Positions 18,625-27,733 of a DNA stretch of 64,000 nucleotides are shown here, one piece after another; position 1 is the stretch's first letter; each line of letters begins with the position of its first letter. The notes under the pieces are model-generated. The model saw only the letters and a list, made by a program, of their open reading frames with translations. It did not search any database and had not been told where the DNA came from. The position numbers and the translations under genes are program-made. Origin of the DNA: Ardenticatenales bacterium (GTDB taxonomy: Bacteria; Chloroflexota; Anaerolineae; Promineifilales; Promineifilaceae); NCBI GenBank assembly GCA_020634515.1, contig JACKBL010000001.1:248001-312000 (forward strand), read 5' to 3'.

Positions 18625-20571
18625 TCATGGCAGCGGAATAGTAACGTAGTCCAATCCGTCCGGCAGCAGCAGGCGCGGCCCATCGGGCGGTTCGTAGACG
18701 CCTAATTGCAGCATGGCGGCCTGTTCGACGCTGTCGAGATGGTGGTGGAACAGCAGCAAGTCTCCTGCCCGCCAGAATTCGGCGGGGGCATCCAGCCCGT
18801 CATCTTGCGCCAGCGGGTCGCCATTGGCCGCCAGCGCGTGCAGAAAGAGGCGGCGCGCGCCGGCGTTAGGGGACTGCACCTGCCAGTAGGTGAGCAAATC
18901 CAGGCTGCCCGCACTTCCTGGCAGCCAGTCATAGCCGAGTAGATGTAGCTGGTCGCCGAAAGTGGCATCCAGGCGCTGTTGCGGTTGCACGGCGGGGAGG
19001 TGGGGCAGTTCGTACAGGGTGAACGCGCCGTCTGGCTGCGCGGGCGCGCCCCACGCGGTCAGGCGGCTCTCGATGGCCGCGTCCAGCGGCAGTACGGTGG
19101 GGCGGATGACGCGCACTGTTTGTCCGGGCTGTGGCGCGGGCAGGATCAGCGTGCGGCCAGGATAGAAGTAGACCAGCCGCAAGTCTCGCCGCGGCAGGGA
19201 GAGCCGCATGGTGGGCGGGTCCATTGTCTCCGGCGACCAGCCGCCGACGGCTACGGGACCGTTGGTGGCTGTTTCGTCCAGGGTTCTGGCGGCCTCCGTC
19301 AACCCTGCCTGCCACACAAATTGCACTTCTTCTTGCGTCGGCCAGGTGGAAAAGAGCGCCCCGGCGGTGCGATCTATATGCAATAGAAGCAGCAAAACCC
19401 ATAGGGCATTGCGGGCAATCGAAAGGGCTTTTTTTCCTCGATCTGTGGATAACTTGGGGAAAACTGTGGATAAGTGGGCTGAACTGTGCATAAACAGCGC
19501 GGGGAAAAGGACGACAACGGGCAAACTATTGCCTATACGGATGAAACTGGGGGCATCTATTGTGACTATGCTGGGGAGCGCGCCAGCAAATAGCCATAGA
19601 AGTACAAAGGCGTGGCGCGTATCACGCCAATGCCATAAAGAGAGGGCCAAACCCGCGTAGAATAGGGTTGCGGTGAGGGGATCGAAGACGGGCATGCCGG
19701 CTACGTTTTGCCGCCAGAGGGGGTCGCCGGCCAGGCCAAACATGCCTAGAAACTTGAGGGCGTTATCCAGAATGGGGCGAAAATCGCCGGCGCGGAGGGC
19801 GCGTAAGGGGGCGTCAATCTCGCTGATGCGGAATTCGGCGCTGGGGGTGCGCAGGAGGAAGAGGGTGAGCGGCAGGGCGACGAGGAGCATCAGGCCCAGG
19901 AAGAGGGCGATTTGTCGCCAGCGTGTTTTGAGTTGGGCGCGGTGGAAGAGGAGGAGGTAGAGGAGGTAGAGGGCGTAGAAGATGGGGACGGCGCGGGCGG
20001 CCATGTAGGTGTAGAGGGAGAGTCCGGCGAGAATGCCGGCATTTCCCCACCACAACCACTTCCCACTCGACCATCCGCGCCACCAAAAATAGGCGGAAAG
20101 GCCGGAGACGACGGGCAGCGTGATGGCGCGTAGCCCCTGGCGGCTGAAGAAAACGGGCCAGAACAGCACCGCCAGCAGCGCGGCTGCCGGCAGCGCGACT
20201 TCCCACCCAAACAGGTGGCGCAGCAGGGTGAATGTAACGGCCACGAGCAGCAGTCCCGCGAAAAATGCCGGCAGGCGCAGCGCCAGCGCATTATCTCCTA
20301 GTACGGTTATCGATCCCGCCTGCAAATAGTGAAAGCCCGCCTCGTGGCCGTAAGCCTGCGTGAAATAAACGGCGTGTTCGCCCGCCAAAATGCGGCGGTC
20401 GATGAGCCAGTTGGCGACTTCGTCGTGGGAGAGGCCGGGAGGAGAAACGCGGGAACCGGCCATGCGGAATCCCGCGCCAACGAGCAGAATCAATAAGAGC
20501 GCGGCGTGCGGCCAGCGGGGGAAGGGTTTTGTTTGGGGATTCATCATGCACGTGGTCGTTTGTGCCGGCAT
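18625..20571 (-). CDS. Membrane glycosyltransferase of the GT39/ArnT-like (GT-C) type
   Basis: 648 residues with about eleven membrane helices (25-400), the first followed by an acidic pair in an outside loop (LSHDEVANW, about residue 50), as in GT-C enzymes that take sugars from polyprenyl-phosphate donors. A soluble C-terminal part (about 420-648) ends in a domain with LDLLTYWQVQSPNAGARRLF and VGVYEPPDGPRLLLP. The same kind of domain ends the membrane protein at 25737. The first ATG lies inside a TGCCGGCA site, and ATGs 8 and 9 codons later (MMNPQTK) are better starts by N-terminal topology. Acceptor unknown. Confidence 0.8.
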   Translation of the reverse strand: MPAQTTTCMMNPQTKPFPRWPHAALLLILLVGAGFRMAGSRVSPPGLSHDEVANWLIDRRILAGEHAVYFTQAYGHEAGFHYLQAGSITVLGDNALALRLPAFFAGLLLVAVTFTLLRHLFGWEVALPAAALLAVLFWPVFFSRQGLRAITLPVVSGLSAYFWWRGWSSGKWLWWGNAGILAGLSLYTYMAARAVPIFYALYLLYLLLFHRAQLKTRWRQIALFLGLMLLVALPLTLFLLRTPSAEFRISEIDAPLRALRAGDFRPILDNALKFLGMFGLAGDPLWRQNVAGMPVFDPLTATLFYAGLALSLWHWRDTRHAFVLLWLFAGALPSIVTIDAPSFIRIGNSLPVVVLFPALFMHSSAHLSTVFPKLSTDRGKKALSIARNALWVLLLLLHIDRTAGALFSTWPTQEEVQFVWQAGLTEAARTLDETATNGPVAVGGWSPETMDPPTMRLSLPRRDLRLVYFYPGRTLILPAPQPGQTVRVIRPTVLPLDAAIESRLTAWGAPAQPDGAFTLYELPHLPAVQPQQRLDATFGDQLHLLGYDWLPGSAGSLDLLTYWQVQSPNAGARRLFLHALAANGDPLAQDDGLDAPAEFWRAGDLLLFHHHLDSVEQAAMLQLGVYEPPDGPRLLLPDGLDYVTIPLP

Positions 20572-20625
20572 GTGCGCTTTGAATGTCAGCCGACCAAGTG
20601 ATGATACGGGGTGTGGCGTGTTTGG

Positions 20626-21975
20626 TCAACGCTGCACAAAGGGCAAGTAAGCGTTTTGCGTTTGTGCCGGTGGGGGGGGCGTGGGCGTGGGGGTGGGAAC
20701 GATGGGAGGTAAATCTTCTCCCTGTACGATGTCCAGCGGTGCATAGCCCGTGTAGCCGGGGAACACCGTGCCCAGATAGGGATTGCCCAGGCGACGAATC
20801 AGGATTTCGCTGAGGATGCGGCGGTAATCGGTGGTCACGGCCAGGTCGGCGCCGTCATACAACTGATCGTTACGCAGCCCCGGCCAGTCGCCATAGACGC
20901 CGCCGTTGACGTTGCCGCCGAGGGCGAACATGAGGGAACCATGACCATGATCGGTGCCCCGATTGGCGTTTTCGCGCAGGCGGCGGCCAAACTCGCTCAT
21001 CACGACGATGGTTAGTCGCTGCGTGTAGTTTTGGTTCCCCGCGCCGTCCATGTCAATGTAGAAGGCGTTGAGGCCGGTTGCCAGTTCGCTCAAGAGGGAG
21101 GAGAAGTAGCCGCCACTGCCGTCTCCCTGGCTGTCGTGTGTGTCCCAGCCGCCCAGGTCGATGGCGGCCACACGCAGCCCCATTTGCAGTTTGATCATTT
21201 GGGCGATGATTTTGAGCTGGTTGCCGAAGTTGCCGCCGGGGTAGACGGCGCCGTTGGCGGGTTCGTAATTGCCGGGGTCGGCGGCTTCAACGATGTCGAG
21301 GGTGTCCAGGGTTTGAATGCCGGCATGATGCAGCCAGCTATTTCCCGTGTACATGGCGCGCAGAGCCACCCGCTGCGCATTGCGCCAGGTGGAAGGACCG
21401 CGATTGTAGCTAAAGTTACTCACGCTGTTGATCACCGCCGCGCCAAAGTCGCCTTGCAACGAGATGGGCGTCAGATCGCTGGCCGCCAGAGACGGCATCA
21501 GCACGCCCTCCGGCAGATTGGGTGCGCTTTGCAGGTGGCGCGTCAGCCAGCCCGTCGTCGTCGCCTTGCTCCCCGGCGTTCCCAATTCAATAAACTGCTG
21601 TGCGTCGAAGTGGCTGCGTGTGTCCGTTGTCAGGCCGGCAGCGTGGATGAAGGCGACGTGGTTGGCCTGGAATAGCTCGTAGATGGGGGCAAAGGAGGGA
21701 TGCAGGCCAAATTGACTGTTGAGCATGAGGGCTTCGTTTGCCGGCACTTTGATCGACGGTCGCGCTGCTTCATAATAGGCCCGATCCGTGCCGGCAATAG
21801 GCATCATCAAATTCAGCCCATCATAGCCACCACGCAAAAACACATACAGCAAAATGTCTTGATTGACCTCTCCCTCGGGGCGGCCAAAGGCGATGAAATT
21901 TAGCCGCGCGCCGGCCATCGCCGCAATTGCCGCCGAGCATCCCACCAAAAAACCACGTCGACTTATCCTGGTCAC
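20626..21975 (-). CDS. DUF1501 family exported protein (Tat substrate)
   Basis: 449 residues. Twin-arginine signal SRRGFLVG (about residue 5) followed by a hydrophobic stretch, then a DUF1501 domain: LYVFLRGGYDGLNLMMP, HAAGLTTDTRSHFDAQQFIE, GGWDTHDSQG and VVMSEFGRRLRENANRGTDHGHGS, the last holding the metal-site residues of this sulfatase-like fold. A Pro/Thr-rich linker ends in NAYLPFVQR, a tail also seen on the protein at 31653. It lies 45 bases after the DUF1800 gene and is probably co-transcribed. The pair is common in bacteria, but no enzymatic role is established. Confidence 0.9.
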   Translation of the reverse strand: MTRISRRGFLVGCSAAIAAMAGARLNFIAFGRPEGEVNQDILLYVFLRGGYDGLNLMMPIAGTDRAYYEAARPSIKVPANEALMLNSQFGLHPSFAPIYELFQANHVAFIHAAGLTTDTRSHFDAQQFIELGTPGSKATTTGWLTRHLQSAPNLPEGVLMPSLAASDLTPISLQGDFGAAVINSVSNFSYNRGPSTWRNAQRVALRAMYTGNSWLHHAGIQTLDTLDIVEAADPGNYEPANGAVYPGGNFGNQLKIIAQMIKLQMGLRVAAIDLGGWDTHDSQGDGSGGYFSSLLSELATGLNAFYIDMDGAGNQNYTQRLTIVVMSEFGRRLRENANRGTDHGHGSLMFALGGNVNGGVYGDWPGLRNDQLYDGADLAVTTDYRRILSEILIRRLGNPYLGTVFPGYTGYAPLDIVQGEDLPPIVPTPTPTPPPPAQTQNAYLPFVQR

Positions 21976-22020
21976 AGTCCAACTCCATTGTACTCGTGGC
22001 GCTTGCGCCCAATCAGAGCG

Positions 22021-23679
22021 TCACCGCCATTGGAAGGAAGGTATCTGCATAATGAGGCCAACCATCGCCCGCAAACGATCCTGAATCGTCGTTTCCTCAT
22101 CCAGCGGCAGATCAAAATCCGGGTTACGCCCCTGCGCCATAAAAGAAACGATATGGTCGCGCTCATCCCCATCCGCCGGCCGCCCCAACAAACGTTCCAG
22201 CCAGTAATCGGCCAGCGCATTGGGCGACCGCACGGCGGGCGGCGTCTGGCCCAACACGTCCAAAACATAGGTGTCATCAATCTTCCAGTCAATCAACCAG
22301 TTCGCCATGCGCCACCGCTGGAGCGTGGAGGAAGAGCCGTTCCACGCCTCTTTGCGATCAGGATAGCCATCCGGCGCCGGCCATTGAAACAACGGTTGGC
22401 CCATGTACTTGTACGTGCTCACAAAAGTGTCGCTGTTGCTGTCCGTCGTCAGCAAAAGATCGACCCCCATTGCCCGCAAACCGCTGATGACAAACTCAAA
22501 AGGACGCTTGATCTTTTCTCCCCACGTATTCTGGAAGGCGTCGGAGAGCAAGATGGTACGCACGACTTGTTTGAGTTGATCTGGCGCATCCAGATTGGCG
22601 GAAAAGGTGGCGGCGGCGGCGGCCACGACATCATCGGGGGGATCGTCGCTGATCAAACGACGACACAACTTCCGCGCAAGATAGCGCGCCGTGCCCGGAT
22701 GGGCGGCCACCAGGTTTAGCACGCCGCGCCCATCTTCCTGGTCTGCCTGGTCCGGCGGGACATAGACGCCCAGGACGTATTTCTGGAAGCGGTCGTGCCA
22801 GGGCGCGTAGTAGACGAATAGACCGGTATTGTCCAGGCCGCTATCGTTGATGCGCCATCCGGTGAAGCAGCGGGTGGCCTCGTAGATGTCGTTGTCTACG
22901 TAGCCAACGGGCCGGCCGTCTTCGTCGCGCGGCACGTCTTGTTGCGGCATCACGCCAAGATAGTTTTCCGCACCCAATGTGTGCAGTTCAAACAGTTCGC
23001 GGGCGTAGTTTTCGTTGGGGCCGGCCACCTGGTTGACGCGATTGTCCAGGAAGTAGAGCATGGCCGGGCTTTTGGCGACGGCTTCCAACATGGCGCGGAA
23101 GTTGCCCAGCATGTGGGCGCGGATGACGTCGCGGTCGTAGTGAATGATGACGGGTTTGATGGCGTAGTCGAAGCCATAGACGGAGAAGTGATTGTGCCAG
23201 AAATCGGCCAGGACTTCGGCCAGTTGCCGCCGACTGTAGAGGGCGCGCATGTAGGTGGCTCGCTCCATTTCTTCCGCGGCCAGGTTGCGGTCGCCTCCGT
23301 TGACGACGAGTTCGTACCAGAGTTGTTGCAGGGGTTTGTTCAGGTTGATGAAGCCGGCGGCGTTGAGTTTGTCTTCTAGTTCGCTGTCGTCAATGGTGTC
23401 TGGGTTGAGTTGTTGTTCGATGTAGGCCTGGAATTGTTCGGCGGGGGTGTTGCCCAACGCGCGGAAGGCGTCCAGGTCGCCGGGACGGGGACCGAAGGCG
23501 ATGCGGTTGAGGGTGATGATTTCTAGCGGGGGGAGGGGGGGAATGCCGGCATTTATGCCCGTGCGCTTCTGTTCTGTCTGGATAATGCCGGATTTTGCCG
23601 GCATCGTGCCGGCAACGACGGCAGCGCCCCCCATTTGTAACAGTTCGCGTCGGCTGATGAAACCAGAATGCGTTGTCAT
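22021..23679 (-). CDS. DUF1800 family exported protein (Tat substrate)
   Basis: 552 residues with a twin-arginine signal (SRRELLQMGG, about residue 9). Family features: LNRIAFGPRPGDLDAFRALG, WYELVVNGG, LADFWHNHFSVYG, NENYARELFELHTLG and RCFTGWRIND, all in the order typical for DUF1800. It is first in a two-gene unit with the DUF1501 protein, the usual arrangement. Folded export suggests a bound cofactor or metal. The role is unknown. The upstream intergenic gap holds hairpin repeat C. Confidence 0.92.
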   Translation of the reverse strand: MTTHSGFISRRELLQMGGAAVVAGTMPAKSGIIQTEQKRTGINAGIPPLPPLEIITLNRIAFGPRPGDLDAFRALGNTPAEQFQAYIEQQLNPDTIDDSELEDKLNAAGFINLNKPLQQLWYELVVNGGDRNLAAEEMERATYMRALYSRRQLAEVLADFWHNHFSVYGFDYAIKPVIIHYDRDVIRAHMLGNFRAMLEAVAKSPAMLYFLDNRVNQVAGPNENYARELFELHTLGAENYLGVMPQQDVPRDEDGRPVGYVDNDIYEATRCFTGWRINDSGLDNTGLFVYYAPWHDRFQKYVLGVYVPPDQADQEDGRGVLNLVAAHPGTARYLARKLCRRLISDDPPDDVVAAAAATFSANLDAPDQLKQVVRTILLSDAFQNTWGEKIKRPFEFVISGLRAMGVDLLLTTDSNSDTFVSTYKYMGQPLFQWPAPDGYPDRKEAWNGSSSTLQRWRMANWLIDWKIDDTYVLDVLGQTPPAVRSPNALADYWLERLLGRPADGDERDHIVSFMAQGRNPDFDLPLDEETTIQDRLRAMVGLIMQIPSFQWR

Positions 23680-23977
23680 ATCTCTCTTCCTGAGTAACTA
23701 CTAACGCGCTCTGGAGATTGGACCCATTTCACGCGCTCAATGGCCTTTCACCAGAGAAAATTGATCCAATCTGGCTTAGCAGCTACCTTCCTGAAGGCAA
23801 AAGGCGTGGAATTTACGCTATTGCTTCATTACATTACCCTGCTGGATACAGATGGTATAAAATGTCGCGTCGCTGCACAATAGGCCGATATTACCGTCAG
23901 ATTGGTTCATTCTCCAAAAGGAACCAATCTGGGGGGCAACTAAATTCTGGACGCTCACATAGCCGCCCAAAACCCTT
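23680..23977. other. Divergent intergenic region with hairpin repeats
   Basis: Holds repeat C copy 2 (23694-23786) and a further hairpin at 23899-23930 (AGATTGGTTC / GAACCAATCT) that shares the AGATTGG arm ends with repeat C. No gene is seen. Confidence 0.55.
23694..23786. repeat. Dispersed hairpin repeat C (copy 2)
   Basis: GTAACTACTAACG ... GGAGATTGGACCCATTTC ... CACCAGAGAAAATTGATCCAATCT ... GCTTAGCAGCTAC. It matches 10390-10463 but has a 19-base insertion beside the loop and a few arm mismatches, so it is the more decayed copy. Confidence 0.75.
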
Positions 23978-24637
23978 ATGCTGATGCAGATACGCGAGTG
24001 TGAAAATGAAAACTGTTTGTTCCGCTACCCGGTGTTGGCGCGGGAAATGCCGGCTGATGTTTGCCCCCGCTGCGGCGGCGGGACGCGGCTGGCGCATGAG
24101 CGGTGGCTGCACCAGGAGGCGGAGGGTGCGCCGGTGAAGTTGCCCGGCCCGACGGTGTTGGCGCTGTTGGACAATGTGCGCAGTGTGTTTAACGTGGGGT
24201 CGGTGTTTCGTATTGCGGATGGCGCGGGGGTGTCGCATGTGCATCTTGCCGGCATTACGCCCACCCCCGATCATCCCAAAATGCGCAAAACCGCCCTCGG
24301 TGCGGAAAACGTCATTCCCTGGACCTACCACGCCAACAGCTTGCGCGCCGCGCGTGCTCTGCGAGAGGCCGGTTGTCGGCTGTGGGCGCTGGAAGGGGAT
24401 CATCCCCACGCGGTATCCTTGTTCCTCCCTGCCGTCACCGACAGCCGCCCTATTGTGTTAATTGCCGGCAGCGAACTAACCGGCGTCGATCTCGAACTGC
24501 TCGCCCTCTGCGAACGCATCCTCACCATCCCCATGCAAGGCCAAAAACGCTCCCTCAACGTCGCCGTCGCTTTTGGCATTGCCGCCTACGAACTCCGCCG
24601 TGGCCCGGCTCCGCCCATCGCCGCCAATCAGGTATAA
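23978..24637 (+). CDS. TrmH/SpoU-family (SPOUT) RNA 2'-O-methyltransferase with zinc ribbon
   Basis: 219 residues. The N-terminus carries a putative zinc site (ECENENCLF ... CPRCGGG). The SPOUT domain shows the three family motifs: LDNVRSVFNVGSVFRIADGAG (motif 1, the conserved Asn-x-Gly), LIAGSELTGVD (motif 2) and IPMQGQKRSLNVAVAFGIAAYEL (motif 3, the SAM-binding knot). Such enzymes methylate the 2'-OH of tRNA or rRNA, and the target base cannot be told. An in-frame ATG two codons later is also possible. The gene is closely followed by the Rpn-like gene, which has its own promoter-like box. Confidence 0.88.
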   Translation: MLMQIRECENENCLFRYPVLAREMPADVCPRCGGGTRLAHERWLHQEAEGAPVKLPGPTVLALLDNVRSVFNVGSVFRIADGAGVSHVHLAGITPTPDHPKMRKTALGAENVIPWTYHANSLRAARALREAGCRLWALEGDHPHAVSLFLPAVTDSRPIVLIAGSELTGVDLELLALCERILTIPMQGQKRSLNVAVAFGIAAYELRRGPAPPIAANQV

Positions 24638-24646
24638 TCCGTCTCC

Positions 24647-25708
24647 ATGACGGAGCTAACCAATCCCCACGACCGATTTTTCAAAGAAACGTTTTCTCGC
24701 CTCGATGTGGCGCGCGATTTCTTCGCCCACTACTTGCCGGAGCGCGTCGTTCAATCTCTCCACCTGGACACCCTGGCCCTGCAATCAGGCAGTTTCATCG
24801 ACGCGGAACTGCAAGAACAATTCGCGGATCTCTTGTACCAGGTTGCACTTGTAGACGACAGCAGCGCCTACATCTATTTGCTGCTGGAACATAAGAGTTA
24901 TGTTGATGCGCAAACGCCATTTCAACTACTGCGCTACCTTGTGCGGATTTGGGAACGTGACGTGCGTGCCGGCAATCCGCTGCGCCCAATCGTGCCCATC
25001 GTGGTCTATCATGGGCGAGAGCGGTGGCAGATTTCGCGCGATTTCGCGGGACTGTTTACGGGACCTGAAATTCTCCGTCCCTATTGGCCCGCGTTCCAAT
25101 ATGAATTGAAGGACTTGTCCGTCTTCAGCGATGAGGAAATTCGGGGCATGGCCCATCTCCAAATTGGGCTTCTGATACTGAAATACATCTTCACACCGCT
25201 GCTGCGCGAGCGATTGGCGGAAATCCTTGCGTTGTTCGCCGACCTGGCGGAAACGGAAACAGCACTGGAGTATCTGGGGACGGTGTTGTATTATATTAGT
25301 CGAACCTACACCTACCTGGCTCCCGAAGAGATGGTTGCCGTTGTTCAGGCAGCATTTGATGAGAAAGGAAGTGAGATTATGCAAACGGTAGCGGATTATT
25401 GGATTAAACAGGGGGTTGAGCAGGGCTTTGAAAAGGGTATTGAGCAAGGCATTGAACAGGGCCTTGAGCGGGGTCTGGAGCGCGGTCTGGAGCGGGGTCT
25501 GGAGCGGGGGCGTGTCCAGACTCTGCAAGAGAATATTCTGGAAATGCTGCAATTGCGTTTTGGCCCGCTGCCTGATCAGGTGGCGGAGCAGGTAAAGGCG
25601 CTTTCTCAGCCGGATGTTTTGCGTCAGTTGCTGCGCCAGACGTTTACGGCGGAGACGTTGCGCGATTTTGTGGGGAAAATGCCGGCATCTCCCCCTCCCA
25701 CCACATAA
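24647..25708 (+). CDS. Rpn/PD-(D/E)XK nuclease family putative transposase-like protein
   Basis: 353 residues. The N-terminal PD-(D/E)XK region is recognisable: NPHDRFFKETFSRLDVARDF, DLLYQVALVDDSSAYIYLLLEHKSY (Asp, Glu, His-Lys of the catalytic core) and PIVPIVVYHGRERW. A low-complexity stretch with repeated EQG and LERG units (about 250-290) and a C-terminal helical part (QLRFGPLPDQV) follow. Rpn proteins promote recombination or act in phage defence. TATAAT at 24633-24638 ends eight bases before the ATG, so the message may lack a leader. Its codon repeats look prone to slippage. Confidence 0.88.
   Translation: MTELTNPHDRFFKETFSRLDVARDFFAHYLPERVVQSLHLDTLALQSGSFIDAELQEQFADLLYQVALVDDSSAYIYLLLEHKSYVDAQTPFQLLRYLVRIWERDVRAGNPLRPIVPIVVYHGRERWQISRDFAGLFTGPEILRPYWPAFQYELKDLSVFSDEEIRGMAHLQIGLLILKYIFTPLLRERLAEILALFADLAETETALEYLGTVLYYISRTYTYLAPEEMVAVVQAAFDEKGSEIMQTVADYWIKQGVEQGFEKGIEQGIEQGLERGLERGLERGLERGRVQTLQENILEMLQLRFGPLPDQVAEQVKALSQPDVLRQLLRQTFTAETLRDFVGKMPASPPPTT
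25461..25511 (+). repeat. 12-bp tandem repeat inside the Rpn-like gene
   Basis: About four units of GAGCGGGGTCTG / GAGCGCGGTCTG encode ERGL repeats. Units differ by single bases, so the array can expand or contract without loss of frame. An EQG-type repeat precedes it. Confidence 0.8.
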
Positions 25709-25736
25709 CCATACCACACCACCATGAGTTCCCCGC

Positions 25737-27725
25737 CTACTCCCCACCCGCGCAAGGCCGTATCGGCAGCCGCAGCGCGTTATCAGGCAGCGACGCCCCA
25801 TCTGGCGTCGTGCCGGGGTATCGCTGCCCACTGGCGAAGTCATAAACGCCAACCAGCAGGTCAGTCGCGTCCGCGGCGGCCATGCGGCGCACTTCCTGCG
25901 CCTGCCACGCACGCCCCAAAGGCAGCAGATCGGGGCGCAGCCCCAGCGGGGGACCATCCGCCTGCGCCACCAGCCGCCCCGCCGCGTCTAACGCCTGCAC
26001 GAAAAGGGATGTCGATGCCGGCATTCCCCCTCCCTCTCCCGTTTGCCAACGCAACATCGCCCGCACCTCTCCCGCGCACGTTTGCGCCGCCGCCGCCATC
26101 AACACATACGGCCCCAGATACGCTACCGGCGCCCCCGCCTGCCGTGGCACAATGCGTCCCGCCGCCTCCGTACGCACCCCCGCCGCATCGTAGCGCGAAA
26201 TCAACACCAACGTCCCCTGCCCCCAATGACCCGCCACCTCCGCCAACGACGACTGCGCCTGCACCCCATATCCATACCCCGGACTCGTGAGCAAGTCCGG
26301 CACTTCCACCGCCCACTCCGGGCGCTGCCCCAACCCGTTTTCCTCCGTCCACTCCTCCACGAACAGATACGGCCCCAACATAGACACAAATTCTGCGCCT
26401 AGCGGATAAACATTGTGCGTGGGGGCGATCCATGCCGGCAAATTCACCCACAGCACGCCTTCCGTCGGTCCCCCCTCGGCCAATGCCGCCCGCGCCACCG
26501 CCAGCGGGCTGGTCAGATTGGCATACGCCACCAGCCGCCCGCGTACAAATGCCCCTCCGCTGACCAGAATAAACAATACCATTGTTCCCCACGCCAGCCG
26601 CCCCCAACTTCGCCTTGCCGGCCAATCCCCCATCGGCTGTAGCAGCACCGGCCATAGCAACGCCAGCCCCACGCTGCTCAAATACAGCAGGCGTGGCCCA
26701 TTCAACAAGTAGTCGGATGGCAACGGCAGCGCCACCACAAGGGATGCCAGCAGCCACCAGCCGCCCCCCAGCAGCAGCGGCCAACGGTAGCGCGGTGTCC
26801 GCGCCGCCCACAGCGCCAGCAACAAAGTCAGACCCGCGCCGGCCAGGATAAGGCTGGTTGCCGGCAGAGTGGGCCAGACGTGGGCAAACCAGGTAAAGGG
26901 ATAAGCAAACGCTTGCAACAGATAAAGCAGCTTGAGGCCGAGTCCCCCTGCCATGCCTTCCGCCGCCTGTGGCGCCCGCGTGATCGGCAGCAGTTGGTAG
27001 CCCAGGGCGTAGATCGCACCCGCTGCCGTCAAGCCCCAGGCGCTTGCCGGCAAACGCAGCCAGCGCCGCCGCCCCCCCGTACCTTCCTGCCAGGCCAGCA
27101 GTGCCGCCAGCGGACCAAAGAGAATGCCCGATTCGTGGCTCAAGAGCGCGAGCAGGAAAAATAGCCCCGTTAACCCCGCCCAGAAAATGCGACGCCGCGA
27201 CGATGCCGGCAAAAAACGCAAATAAGCGTGCAGTCCCAGAAGAATCAACCCCGCCGTGGTGGGGTGTACATTATGGCCATAGACGGCCACGGCCTGGTAG
27301 GAAAAGGGAAACAGCACCAGCAGCAGCCCAGAAAGACCCGCCCACAGCGTCTTCCGCCACAGCCGCCAGGACAACCACGCCAGCAGCAGCCCATTCAGGG
27401 CGTGTTGGAACACATTGAGGCCGTGCAGCAGCCAGGCGGGATAATGGCCGAATACACGCTTGATTAGCAGCAAGGGGAAAAAAGTGAGCGGGCGATAGAA
27501 GCCAAACGCCTCCGTGGGCAGCCAGACGGAGGCCAGGGTCAGCCCTTTGCTGATGCGTATGTGCAGCAGGGTGTCGTAAATCAGGGGCAGGCGCAGCGTA
27601 GGCGCGTACAGAAGGAGGGCCACCAGGAAGGGCAGACCACCCCACAACAGCCAGTGATGGACGCGGCCTTTTGTCGCGCCTCCCGCCGCCGCTGTGTCTC
27701 CTGCCAGGCCCGGCTGCTCGCTCAA
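25737..27725 (-). CDS. Polytopic membrane protein, glycosyltransferase-like, with soluble C-terminal domain
   Basis: 662 residues with about ten to eleven membrane helices (30-430) and an exported C-terminal part. The loop LPLIYDTLLHIRI after helix 1 and the layout resemble GT-C-type transferases, without a clear catalytic pair. The last 120 residues (MLRWQTGEGGG ... LFVQALDAAGRLVAQADG ... VGVYDFASGQRYPG) match the C-terminal domain of the GT39-like protein at 18625. A longer frame reaches back to 27824 inside mutL. I prefer TTG at 27725, nine bases after the mutL stop, with GAGAGG upstream. Function unproven. Confidence 0.65.
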   Translation of the reverse strand: MSEQPGLAGDTAAAGGATKGRVHHWLLWGGLPFLVALLLYAPTLRLPLIYDTLLHIRISKGLTLASVWLPTEAFGFYRPLTFFPLLLIKRVFGHYPAWLLHGLNVFQHALNGLLLAWLSWRLWRKTLWAGLSGLLLVLFPFSYQAVAVYGHNVHPTTAGLILLGLHAYLRFLPASSRRRIFWAGLTGLFFLLALLSHESGILFGPLAALLAWQEGTGGRRRWLRLPASAWGLTAAGAIYALGYQLLPITRAPQAAEGMAGGLGLKLLYLLQAFAYPFTWFAHVWPTLPATSLILAGAGLTLLLALWAARTPRYRWPLLLGGGWWLLASLVVALPLPSDYLLNGPRLLYLSSVGLALLWPVLLQPMGDWPARRSWGRLAWGTMVLFILVSGGAFVRGRLVAYANLTSPLAVARAALAEGGPTEGVLWVNLPAWIAPTHNVYPLGAEFVSMLGPYLFVEEWTEENGLGQRPEWAVEVPDLLTSPGYGYGVQAQSSLAEVAGHWGQGTLVLISRYDAAGVRTEAAGRIVPRQAGAPVAYLGPYVLMAAAAQTCAGEVRAMLRWQTGEGGGMPASTSLFVQALDAAGRLVAQADGPPLGLRPDLLPLGRAWQAQEVRRMAAADATDLLVGVYDFASGQRYPGTTPDGASLPDNALRLPIRPCAGGE

Positions 27726-27733
27726 TTTGCCTC

